DNA of 64,000 nucleotides from Xenorhabdus stockiae (GTDB lineage: Bacteria; Pseudomonadota; Gammaproteobacteria; Enterobacterales; Enterobacteriaceae). Under the pieces are notes generated by a model. That model made no database searches. It was not told the DNA's origin and saw only the letters and a program-made list of their open reading frames with translations. Below, piece after piece: positions 41,101-48,771 of this stretch; the stretch's first letter is position 1, and each line of letters starts with the position of its first letter. The DNA lies in assembly GCF_002632825.1 (NCBI RefSeq), contig NZ_NJAJ01000012.1:62001-126000 (forward strand), in the 5' to 3' direction. The translations under genes and the position numbers were made by a program.

Positions 41101-43053
41101 ACTTAAACTGTCAGCCAATTGGACGATGGTCACGGAGTTATAACCCAGATCCATTAAAGAACGTTGTACATCATCTTCGGCCAGTTTCTGACCCCGCACC
41201 TGACCAATGATGTGAACAAATGTTTCCCAGTTAATTCTCTGTATTGGCACAGCCTCTTGAGGAATAACAGATGAAACAATATGATTTTCGGTAATTTTCA
41301 GGAATGAATGACATGCCGGATTCAGATGGAAAGGCTGACTGATATCGTATAAGGCATCACGCACAGACTGATAATTTTCGCGTACAGTACGCTGCGACAC
41401 TTTGAATGACGGTGTGACTTCCCCTTTCTCCAGAGACAGTGAGGTTTCAGTGACCGCCACCGCAATCAATTTAAACGAACTATCCTCCACCTGCTGATTA
41501 TGCTGTTGTACCACCTCAGCAATATGCTCCTGCAAGCGGGATGAGTGTTGTAGTGTGCAATTCTCGCCAAATCGCTGGCGACAAAGCTCAGGGTTAATAA
41601 ACAATAAAGCGGTAGCGTAGGGGCGTTGTTCAATATCAATAATGGCATGGTTGATAATATCGGTTTTCTCAAACAGACTTTGTTCAATGGCATCGCTGGA
41701 TACCTTTTCGCCATTAGACAGTTTTTTAACCGAATCTAACCGCCCCAGAAGCACAAGTTCACCCTTGACCATCTTGCCGAGATCGCCTGTTCTGAACCAG
41801 CCATGCCTGAAACAACGCTGGTTAGCGGCTTCATCGGCATAATAGCCCAGCATCACATTCGGCCCTTTTGCCAAAATCTCCCCGCTATCTTCATCGATAC
41901 TGAGAATGACATTGGGTAAAGGGCGGCCTACGCTGTTGTGTTCTTCATAGCCCGGGCCTTTAAGTGTCAGGCATGGGCTGGTTTCCGTCAGCCCCCAGCC
42001 CTCAGCAACGTAGATACCGCAATGCTTAAAATAGTCTTCGATATCCAGAGGCAATTTGGAGGCAGCAGAGAAGATCATCTGCAATGTCGGTGCCACTGCC
42101 CGGTAAAAAGCCCCGGAATGTTTCATTTTGTTGGCAACGACTGTCAGTATCTTGGGCACACTGAAAAAACGTGTCGGTTTTAACTGACTCAGATTACTGC
42201 ACATCCGGTCAATATCCATGCCCCGGCTATTATCAATATGTAACATCGCCTGACTGAAAATGGCCGTGTATTTTTCAAATAATCCACCAAAGCTGTGATG
42301 CCACGGCAGGTAACTGAGAAAAGATTGCGGGCCATCGAAATGCCATAATGTTTGCAGAGCCTGCTGCTGTGACAGAATATTGTTCTGACTGAGCAACACA
42401 CCTTTCGGTTTACCACTGGAGCCGGAAGTAAACATCAAACAGAATGCCTGTTCTGCCTGCGTGGCCTGTAAATCTGTCGTAATAGCCCTGAGTAACGCCT
42501 CTCCGATGGCTTCATGGCTGACGGCTTTATCCGGGCTAATCAGATCAGTTTCCCTGTCAATACCGGCAAAATCAGGGAAAGATCCGGCCTGCTCCAGTGT
42601 CATCACCTGCCACGAGCTATGCTGTGCCAGCGTCTGTGCCAGTGATGCCTTTTCCGTGATGACTAATACGGGTTCTGCCAATGACAGACAGTAAGTCATC
42701 ATCTCCTCAGAATAATTGGCGTATACCGGCGCATAAATAGCGCCTTTAATCTGACAGGCAAATTCAATAGCCAGTAATTCCCAGCAATTATGCGAAATTG
42801 TCACCACCCGCTGACCACGAGTCACGTTCAATTCGTGCAAATAACGATAAATGCGGGCAATACTGCACAGTAATTGGCGCCAGCTTAGCTGACGCCCGGA
42901 TTGCAAGTCGTTAAACCGTATTGCATCAATATCGCTGAGTGCTTTTTTCAGTAACGCCAGAATAAGGACATTATCAGTATCAAGTCCCTGAAGGCAGACA
43001 CGCCATTGCTCAACAAAACGATCTGCTCCTGCATTTTGATTGTGTTTACGCAT
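38104..43053 (-). CDS. Type I PKS with loading acyl-AMP ligase: AL - ACP - KS - AT
   Basis: From ATG 43053 the protein has 1649 residues; a GTG at 43080 would add nine. The N-terminal adenylating domain (about 1-570; TSGSSGKPKG near 209, GWGLTETSP near 352) resembles long-chain acyl-CoA synthetases. An ACP follows (LGYNSVT, Ser about 640). The ketosynthase (about 710-1130) has the active Cys in DTLCSSSL (about 880) and histidines in HGTGTHLGD and KANIGHLEA. The acyltransferase (about 1240-1540) has GHSLGEY and AFHSP, the malonyl-CoA signature. No reductive domain is present, so the product should be a beta-keto acyl chain. The C-terminal 30 residues are probably a docking helix for the next protein, whose gene starts 4 bp later. 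Confidence 0.93.
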   Translation of the reverse strand: MRKHNQNAGADRFVEQWRVCLQGLDTDNVLILALLKKALSDIDAIRFNDLQSGRQLSWRQLLCSIARIYRYLHELNVTRGQRVVTISHNCWELLAIEFACQIKGAIYAPVYANYSEEMMTYCLSLAEPVLVITEKASLAQTLAQHSSWQVMTLEQAGSFPDFAGIDRETDLISPDKAVSHEAIGEALLRAITTDLQATQAEQAFCLMFTSGSSGKPKGVLLSQNNILSQQQALQTLWHFDGPQSFLSYLPWHHSFGGLFEKYTAIFSQAMLHIDNSRGMDIDRMCSNLSQLKPTRFFSVPKILTVVANKMKHSGAFYRAVAPTLQMIFSAASKLPLDIEDYFKHCGIYVAEGWGLTETSPCLTLKGPGYEEHNSVGRPLPNVILSIDEDSGEILAKGPNVMLGYYADEAANQRCFRHGWFRTGDLGKMVKGELVLLGRLDSVKKLSNGEKVSSDAIEQSLFEKTDIINHAIIDIEQRPYATALLFINPELCRQRFGENCTLQHSSRLQEHIAEVVQQHNQQVEDSSFKLIAVAVTETSLSLEKGEVTPSFKVSQRTVRENYQSVRDALYDISQPFHLNPACHSFLKITENHIVSSVIPQEAVPIQRINWETFVHIIGQVRGQKLAEDDVQRSLMDLGYNSVTIVQLADSLSQTMGHAVTEVVLFSASSIHQLWQRLAVPTVKTSSVKTIDESLSHTEARISLPSEQNNAEVAIIGYAGRFPGAEDCDQLWENLLAGKSQFSRCPEDRPFMASLLAEFEANGIQLSGAFCDDIRQFNHSFFQITPKDARLMDPQHRLLLMVTWEAIEQANLSLNDLKESRTGVFVGISQNGYRQLLQDYLTETGEEGYPSSAINNQNSVCANRLSYFLDLRGPSLTVDTLCSSSLVALHQARLSIERGECDTAIVAGVHLQLDMAHFREMQQLSVLSHDGICRPFDAKANGTVLGEGAGVVILKRHDLAIRDNNDIKASLLASEIYHGGRSNGITAPDPLAQQQLLEQCWANADVKASDIGYFETHGTGTHLGDPIEMAGIHACFHAQKAQTPCYLGAIKANIGHLEAAAGIAGLIKLLLIDKHRIAPPVAGFSELNPRITLAEGQLAIPTTVQPLAPEKTCLAVSAFGMGGTGAHVVIKSHSKSQERLAETGPENQTLPCVLSGYDQAHLQAFACRLLADVQQHIKQKRFVLRDFCQTLAQRTVLPVVCTLGVNSAEQLVEQLSAVSRGEIIGYRASEHGPSIADTTADKTTMALVFAGQGTQSIAMAAQLYRHNVQFAQWIDQIDQLCSEIAHESGQLKVEVRQLLIEQVDEQTINRTEFAQVILFAFEYALYQCLRPAIGRIDILLGHSLGEYVAACIANVFSLKEGLRIIIKRAQLMEASDPRGAMMMVNGSAEQVSELIEYAELAIAAENSETNTIISGTHDALEHFRQKLEQHDLHARFINTNRAFHSPMMGKAAQEFGAFLADIPLKVAEVPILSNLTGQPETACFATVEYWQQHMLGRVLFRRNLENLVAMSGLKIIEIGPKSMLSVWLSEKQPQHFASAYSPSQNSQQLNYCDLLAVLASDCLSGSPREWLTMYSPFTFNPALLPARKLLTETCWFTEYTATLANGVRQQKQPEEYEQGNLNDHEPFFIMQQQIDCMNAIFQAQLELMKGK

Positions 43054-43143
43054 ACTCTTAAACCAAATAAAAAAGATCACTCAAATACATCAAGATTTCA
43101 GGCAGCAAAAATTCACCTCAGTACTTAGACTTAAGGTAAAAAT

Positions 43144-44106
43144 TTAAGGCAACACGTTGATGCGGTCGGGTAACGACAGGTGTTTAAAATCCCGTAATCT
43201 CGTTAAAATCTGGGTACGCTTCAGCCAGCGATCAGTGCCGTCATATCTGGGTTGGTACGCTTTACGGCCATGAGCACAACGGTAATTATCGATAAAGGCA
43301 ATTTCACCGGGGCTTAAAACCAGATCAAATACCGCCGATTCAGCTAATGCCTCCAGTTCAGCCACTGCCTCAAGTTCTTCGGTATCCAACGCGGCTTTAT
43401 CCATATACAGAGGGTCATAGCGCATATGAATATGATCACCGCTGCCCGTCAGGACAGGACAAACCGTATAATTTTCATCCCGCTCTTCTTTTGACAAACA
43501 CGGACGATCGTTAAAAATACGGAATTTGTTTTTCTTGAGAATAGTGACTGTTTTTTCACTGAGTTTAGAGAAATCGGGAACTGACACGCTGGTGGGGATA
43601 CGGTAAATATTGCGGATACACATGAAACCGAGGTAATCCGCACGATAGTCCAGCGAGGTATCTTCGGTATGCAGTAATAGATCGACAGAACCCGTGCCTA
43701 ATTGCTTTCCGGCATCCTGCTGGATTGGGAAGATTTCCTGCACCAATTTTCCGCCTTGTAAATCGGAAAAACCGACTACATCACCGCATAAGCTCGACAT
43801 CAAACAACAGTAGTAATCATAATGACCGTTCGTATTGGAAACATCCTTCCAGTGGTTTGGTGTTGCCCCCATCGACTCGGACATATCGGGGTATCCCTTT
43901 ATAACAGCTAGCGGGTAACCTTGATGGCGGAATTTTTTAACTTCAATACGTAATCGGGTGGGCAATGACTCGACCCATTCCGGCAAGCTGCGAACAAATG
44001 CCTGATCATCAGTAGAGTGATAACGTTCTTGTAAATTTGCGATGAGAGCCTGAATCTCATCAACTTCTGAATTAGACAATTCAATGGAATATATCGCTTG
44101 GTTCAT
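43144..44106 (-). CDS. Fe(II)/2-oxoglutarate-dependent oxygenase, VioC/OrfP (clavaminate synthase-like)
   Basis: This 320-residue protein has the facial triad HTE (His146, Glu148) and a distal histidine in CAHGRKAY (about 279), with a downstream arginine for 2-oxoglutarate. HTEDTSLDYRADYLGFMCIRN strongly recalls free-amino-acid hydroxylases such as VioC and OrfP (arginine), AsnO (asparagine) and the KDO lysine hydroxylases. Its likely role is hydroxylation of a free amino acid before loading. It is separated from the PKS gene by about 90 bp and from the aminotransferase gene by an ERIC element. Arginine, lysine and asparagine all remain possible substrates. Confidence 0.85.
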   Translation of the reverse strand: MNQAIYSIELSNSEVDEIQALIANLQERYHSTDDQAFVRSLPEWVESLPTRLRIEVKKFRHQGYPLAVIKGYPDMSESMGATPNHWKDVSNTNGHYDYYCCLMSSLCGDVVGFSDLQGGKLVQEIFPIQQDAGKQLGTGSVDLLLHTEDTSLDYRADYLGFMCIRNIYRIPTSVSVPDFSKLSEKTVTILKKNKFRIFNDRPCLSKEERDENYTVCPVLTGSGDHIHMRYDPLYMDKAALDTEELEAVAELEALAESAVFDLVLSPGEIAFIDNYRCAHGRKAYQPRYDGTDRWLKRTQILTRLRDFKHLSLPDRINVLP

Positions 44107-44132
44107 TATTGTTAATCCTTGTGGTCATTAAT

Positions 44133-44259
44133 TATACACTTCGTCTTTCAAGTTGCCTCTTTGTTGGCTGCGCTCGCTCACCCCGGTCACATAGATATCT
44201 ATGCTCCCGGGAACTCTCCCCCTTGCCGCCGCGATGCATCCTGAAATTCATTGTGTATA
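44133..44259. repeat. ERIC element (127 bp) inside the cluster operon
   Basis: The element runs from TATACAC to GTGTATA, exactly 127 bp. It contains the ERIC landmarks TTTCAAGTTGC, TTTGTTGGCTGCGCTCGCTCACCCCGGTCAC, a central palindrome around ATAGATATCTAT, CTCCCGGGAACTCTCCC and TTGCCGCC. It lies between the oxygenase and aminotransferase genes. Its last 12 bases supply the final three codons and the stop of the aminotransferase gene. Confidence 0.9.
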
Positions 44260-45426
44260 GCGCAATACGTTTGCTATCCGTTCAAACCCCTGTTCAATGG
44301 CATCCATGGGCGCTGCAAAAGAAACTCGTACGTGTCCACGATACAGACAGGCTTCTGCCGGGATCAGGGCTACCCCTGCATGAGTGAGCAGATATTCACA
44401 GAATTGAGTGGCATCACGACAACGATCATTGAGGTATTTTTCAACATTGGGGAACAGATAAAATGCGCCAGCAGGAAGCTCACAATCGAAAAGTTCGCGG
44501 GTATATCGGTATGCCCGATCCCGGCGTTGTTTGAGTATATCTAACCTTTCCTGATAAAAATCTTTGGGCATTTCGAGCGAGGCAATTGCACCATACTGGG
44601 CAAAAGTGCAGACATTATCGGTCATATGACCATGCAGGTCAGAGACTCTGTTGATTAATTCAGGGTGGGCTATCATGTAACCAATACGGTAGCCCGTCAT
44701 GGCAAAGCTTTTTGAAAATGTTTGCACCGTGATTATGTATTCATTGTCATCAATGGCAGCCAGACTATGATGTTCACTATCAAAGACAATTTGTTCATAG
44801 GCTTCATCAGATAACATGAAAATCTGTTTTTCTTTGACGAATTGGCACAGGGTCTGTAATGCAGCTTTCGAGTAAACAGCCCCGGTCGGATTATTCGGCG
44901 TATTGATAATGATAAGTTTGGTATTGCCGGTAATAGCCTGTTTTATTTTTTCAACATCCAGATCAACACCAATATTTTCAATTAATACCGCTTTCCCGCC
45001 GGCTAATTTGACCGCTTCAAGGTATGTTGCCCAACAGGGCACAGGAATAATGACTTCATCACCGGGGTTAATGACTGTCTGTAATATTTCATAAATAACT
45101 TGTTTGGAGCCATTGGTTACGATGATATTTTCAGGCGTCGCCTTAATCCGGTTATCTTCAAATACTTTTTGGCAGATTTTTTCTCTTAATTCAGGTTCAC
45201 CGTTGAGCCAGCTATAACGTGTCCTGCCATCTATCAATGCCCGGATGGTCTCATTAACAATCGTAGCCCCAGTACTGAAATCCAGCTCACCTTCATTCAA
45301 TCCAATAATGTCACGACCTTCACTTTTCAATTTAGCAACGATATCTGCCAGCCCTACCGTTACTGAGGCATTAATATTCTTTGCTCTACCAGCAATGCGG
45401 GATGAAAAAAGATTCTCTTGTATCAT
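44248..45426 (-). CDS. PLP-dependent aminotransferase, class I (aspartate aminotransferase fold)
   Basis: This 392-residue fold-type I enzyme has TPNNPTG near residue 174, the aspartate that contacts PLP in LSDEAYEQ near 203, the PLP lysine in FSKSFAMTGYRIGY near 236 and a C-terminal arginine in RVSFA for the alpha-carboxylate. It could transaminate an amino acid for the pathway or, like VioD and OrfR of capreomycidine and streptolidine pathways, catalyse an elimination/cyclisation after hydroxylation by the neighbouring oxygenase. The last three codons and stop come from the ERIC element, so the C-terminus has been replaced or slightly altered. The gene begins 77 bp after the aminomutase gene. 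Confidence 0.88.
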   Translation of the reverse strand: MIQENLFSSRIAGRAKNINASVTVGLADIVAKLKSEGRDIIGLNEGELDFSTGATIVNETIRALIDGRTRYSWLNGEPELREKICQKVFEDNRIKATPENIIVTNGSKQVIYEILQTVINPGDEVIIPVPCWATYLEAVKLAGGKAVLIENIGVDLDVEKIKQAITGNTKLIIINTPNNPTGAVYSKAALQTLCQFVKEKQIFMLSDEAYEQIVFDSEHHSLAAIDDNEYIITVQTFSKSFAMTGYRIGYMIAHPELINRVSDLHGHMTDNVCTFAQYGAIASLEMPKDFYQERLDILKQRRDRAYRYTRELFDCELPAGAFYLFPNVEKYLNDRCRDATQFCEYLLTHAGVALIPAEACLYRGHVRVSFAAPMDAIEQGFERIANVLRYTQ

Positions 45427-45503
45427 TATGAATATCCGAGTTAATTAATATGACAATGCTTAATCTTTCGTTTTAAAAACCGATAGTCTCCAGATCGCTC
45501 TTT

Positions 45504-46685
45504 TTATAAATCGACAGTCTTAGAGGGAATCATTTCACTATTACGATATTCAGAGGAATAATCATTCAAATCTGAGGGTGGCTTGATATATTCAGTAATA
45601 TCCAAAGAATCCTGTTTATAATTCCTCGCCGTCACACGACCATCTTCATGAGCGGTAACATGTGCCCGGTTAACAGGTAATTTGCCTAATGTCGTTGTAA
45701 CGACATACTGCGGCACGCTAAAACCGGTCTCGAACCCTACCATTGCATCCATAATTTCCTGTCCCTTCTCCAGAGTGGTCATGAAGTGAGAAACACCGGA
45801 TACGTTATCGCAATGGTACAAGTAATAAGGACGAACTCTGATCCTCAAAAGCGCCTTGAGTAGTGACCGCATCGTTTCTACATCGTCGTTGATCCCTTTT
45901 AATAAAACGGACTGGTTTTGCACAGGGATACCATGCCTCAGTAATCGATCACAGGCAGCGGCCGCTTCTTCGGTCACTTCTTTCGGGTGATTAAAATGTG
46001 TGTTAACCCAGATAGGATGGTACTTTTCCAGCATCTGGCAGAATTTTTCTGTCACTCTTTGAGGAGCAAATACGGGATAACGGGTTCCGATACGGATAAT
46101 ATTAATGTGACTGATGCTTCTCAGTCTCTTAATGATCGCCTCAAGAAACTTATCATAATGTATTAAGGGATCACCGCCCGTCAGCAGAACATCATCAATT
46201 TCGGGGTGGCTCTCAATATAAGCGAAGTCTTCTTCATAAGATGCGGCAAGATCGGAACCAAAATAGGTGCCACTGACATCTGTGGTATGAAACTTTCGCG
46301 TACAATGGCGACAATAGACAGGGCAAGTATCGGAAACCAGCAAAACAATTCTATTCGGATATTTATGTACTACTCTGGCTGTTTTGAGGTTAGCTGTATC
46401 TCCTACCGGATCGTTATCAGAGTTTTCCGCTACGTTCATTTCTCTTAAATGAGGAATAGTCTGTAATCGAATGGGGCAATTCTCATCATGTTTGTCCATA
46501 AGCGAAGCATAATACGGAGTGCTCTGCCACAGATATTTTCCTTTAACTGCTTCTATGGCTTTTCTTTCTCCGTCAGTTAATGCCACCCATTTTTCCAGCC
46601 CCTCAGATGTTTTAATTAAGTTACGTAACTGAAACTTGGGATCGTTCCACTCCTCGTCACTGAACGATTCTTTACTTAAGAACAT
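45504..46685 (-). CDS. Radical-SAM amino acid 2,3-aminomutase (KamA/LAM family)
   Basis: I place the start at 46685, preceded by GAGGAAGG, giving 393 residues that begin MFLSKESFSDEEW; the open frame continues upstream, but that part is unconserved. The cluster motif is CPVYCRHC (Cys 121, 125, 128), followed by LLTGGDPL. The PLP lysine is in TTTLGKLPV (about 335). Compared by memory with Clostridium lysine 2,3-aminomutase, the substrate-binding Asp293 is kept (YHCD) but Asp330 is Thr and the loop before the lysine is two residues shorter. The enzyme therefore probably makes a beta-amino acid, but the substrate need not be lysine; arginine or another cationic acid fits the cluster. It is the first gene of the cluster transcript. 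Confidence 0.87.
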   Translation of the reverse strand: MFLSKESFSDEEWNDPKFQLRNLIKTSEGLEKWVALTDGERKAIEAVKGKYLWQSTPYYASLMDKHDENCPIRLQTIPHLREMNVAENSDNDPVGDTANLKTARVVHKYPNRIVLLVSDTCPVYCRHCTRKFHTTDVSGTYFGSDLAASYEEDFAYIESHPEIDDVLLTGGDPLIHYDKFLEAIIKRLRSISHINIIRIGTRYPVFAPQRVTEKFCQMLEKYHPIWVNTHFNHPKEVTEEAAAACDRLLRHGIPVQNQSVLLKGINDDVETMRSLLKALLRIRVRPYYLYHCDNVSGVSHFMTTLEKGQEIMDAMVGFETGFSVPQYVVTTTLGKLPVNRAHVTAHEDGRVTARNYKQDSLDITEYIKPPSDLNDYSSEYRNSEMIPSKTVDL

Positions 46686-47154
46686 ACCACCTTCCTCGTA
46701 TACTTTTATATTCTTTATTAAGTGTGAGTCATGCTTCAAACCACGACAGTAAAATTTAGAAACAGGCGTAATAAAATAGCTATCACATCGAAAACCAGAG
46801 GAATAACTCACGAAATGAATGTGGGCATAAATAATAATGAGTGTTTTGATAACGTCTGGATAGCATTTATTAACAACAACAAGGCGTAATATAAATAAAC
46901 CCTGCAACATTGCAGACTTTAAAATATATCTCCCCATTAAAAACAAATCATACTTTCAAAAACAAACACCCCGTTCAAAATAAACGCGCCATTTAAAATA
47001 AAATGCCCTATATAAAAAATGAATAATTACTCTTTTCCGAATTCAGGAATAACAGGAATAAATAGAGTGGGAGGGTTATTTTACTGAGGATAAATGAGAG
47101 GACGAAGCCTCTCAATGGAGATCAGATTAAGTTAGAACCACTACATATTAGTCA
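46686..47154. other. Upstream region of the cluster operon
   Basis: This stretch lies before the aminomutase gene and after abgT. It is AT-rich and should hold the promoter for the cluster. The aminomutase frame stays open to 46946, but the extra residues look like chance coding. I see no clear operator. A hairpin at 47095-47114 is listed separately. Confidence 0.5.
47095..47114 (-). terminator. Possible terminator after abgT
   Basis: A seven-base stem (TGAGAGG / CCTCTCA on the minus strand) with a CTTCGT loop lies about 40 bp after the abgT stop and is followed on the minus strand by TTTATCC. A weak T-tract makes it a modest candidate; it would separate abgT from the cluster operon. Confidence 0.45.
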
Positions 47155-48681
47155 TTAATTTAATATTGGATAAATACCCGGCCCGATGGGTAATCCAGTA
47201 AAATACCATCCGATAAGCAACAACATCCAGACGATAAAAAATACCAGAGGATAAGGCAGTACCAGCGTATAGTAAGTGCCTAAGCGGGCATTTTTATAAT
47301 AACGCTGGAGAAATCCTAAAAAGAGAGGCAGAAAAGGTGACATCGGTGCCAAAGGGAATACAGCAGAGTCAGAAATGCGAAAGATGATCTGCGCAAAAGC
47401 AGGATGAAAGCCAAGTAAAATAAACATCGGCACAAAGATAGGCGCAAGAATCGACCAAATGGCTGAACCACTCGCAATAAACATGCACAAAAAGGAAGAT
47501 AAAAACATCAGTCCGATAAAAGCAGGCGCGCCAGTCAGCCCCAGAGTTTCCAGCAAACCAGTGATGCCAATGGCCATAAATTTCCCCATATGGCTCCAAT
47601 TAAAGAAAGCAACAAACTGAGCCAAAGGGAAAACCATCACAATGAAACCCGCCATGCTTTTCATCGGGTCAACGAGTAACTCAGGAATATCGTTAGGTGT
47701 TTTTATTTGTTTGGTAAAAACACCATATGTAATGGAGACTACAAAGAAAAACAGAATAATCAGTGGCACAATCCCTTTTATAAAAGGTGACGGAAGGACT
47801 GACCCCGTCAGAGGATCCCGCAACAACGCATTTTCAGGAACCACCATCAGCCCAACAATACCGATGAAAATCAGGGCCGACAATCCGGTCATTAACAACC
47901 CGCGGTTTTGTTGTGGCGTGAGTTTTTCTAATTTTTCCTCGTTATTTCCTTCCCAGGCAGGTAAACGCGGCTCAATAAACTTATCCGTCAGAATTGCTCC
48001 CGCAATTGTCAGTACAATCACGGATGTTGCCATAAAATACCAATTATCAATGACACTGACATGCAGGTTAGGATCAAACATTTTAGCCGCTTCCGTGCTG
48101 ATGCCAGACAGCAGAACATCAGTTGTGACAATCAAGATATTTGCCGTAAATCCTGATCCTACCCCCGCAATTGCAGCCAGTAATCCTGCCACTGGATGCC
48201 GCCCAACGGCAATAAACATCAGTGCTCCCAACGGAGGCATCACAACAAGTGCAGCATCCGACGAAATATGGCTAAAAAAGGCGATAAACAACACCATATA
48301 ACTGGCATAACGTTTATTGATACCCGCCGCCATTTTATACATCAGAGCTCTTAACAAACCGACTTTGTCAGCCAGACCGGCACCAATGACCAGCGCCAGA
48401 ATAGCTCCGAGAGGGGTAAAACTACTGAAATTTTTTACAATATTAGGCAGAATCCATTGTATTCCCTCAGCACTGAGTAAATTTTTAACCCTGACCATTT
48501 CTCCATCTATCGGGTTTTTTACCGCCAAATCAAACCAAGATAAAATAGCAGTCGCAATCATTAACACGGCAATCAGATAGATAAATAAAACAAAAGGATT
48601 CGGAATTTTATTTCCTACTTTTTCAATCCATCCCAAAATATATCCCGGACTCTTATTTACAGATAGAGAGGCCTGATTCAT
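47155..48681 (-). CDS. abgT: AbgT-family transporter (p-aminobenzoyl-glutamate importer-like)
   Basis: This 508-residue inner-membrane protein has the same length as E. coli AbgT and the conserved segments FFSHISSDAALVVMPPLGA and FIASGSAIWSILAPIFVPM. E. coli AbgT takes up p-aminobenzoyl-glutamate, a folate breakdown product; other members are antibiotic efflux pumps. It lies 90 bp downstream of the abgA-like gene, so the two probably form one operon. Neighbouring the cluster, a role in export cannot be excluded, but the abg context favours import. Confidence 0.9.
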   Translation of the reverse strand: MNQASLSVNKSPGYILGWIEKVGNKIPNPFVLFIYLIAVLMIATAILSWFDLAVKNPIDGEMVRVKNLLSAEGIQWILPNIVKNFSSFTPLGAILALVIGAGLADKVGLLRALMYKMAAGINKRYASYMVLFIAFFSHISSDAALVVMPPLGALMFIAVGRHPVAGLLAAIAGVGSGFTANILIVTTDVLLSGISTEAAKMFDPNLHVSVIDNWYFMATSVIVLTIAGAILTDKFIEPRLPAWEGNNEEKLEKLTPQQNRGLLMTGLSALIFIGIVGLMVVPENALLRDPLTGSVLPSPFIKGIVPLIILFFFVVSITYGVFTKQIKTPNDIPELLVDPMKSMAGFIVMVFPLAQFVAFFNWSHMGKFMAIGITGLLETLGLTGAPAFIGLMFLSSFLCMFIASGSAIWSILAPIFVPMFILLGFHPAFAQIIFRISDSAVFPLAPMSPFLPLFLGFLQRYYKNARLGTYYTLVLPYPLVFFIVWMLLLIGWYFTGLPIGPGIYPILN

Positions 48682-48771
48682 AGTTTTTCCTCTTCATTTG
48701 CTGACATTGTTATGTTGTATGCGGTTATGGCTGGATGCAGGTTTGCCTTGAACAGACAAGCCTAATAAGCG

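Noticed and set aside
45504-46685. EpmB (EF-P lysine 2,3-aminomutase) as identity of the aminomutase
   Set aside because: EpmB is shorter (about 340 residues) and its region around the PLP lysine differs; the length and the operon context fit the free-amino-acid KamA type better.
46686-46946. N-terminal extension of the aminomutase frame
   Set aside because: It would add 87 residues that are not part of the family; a good ribosome-binding site precedes the internal ATG at 46685.
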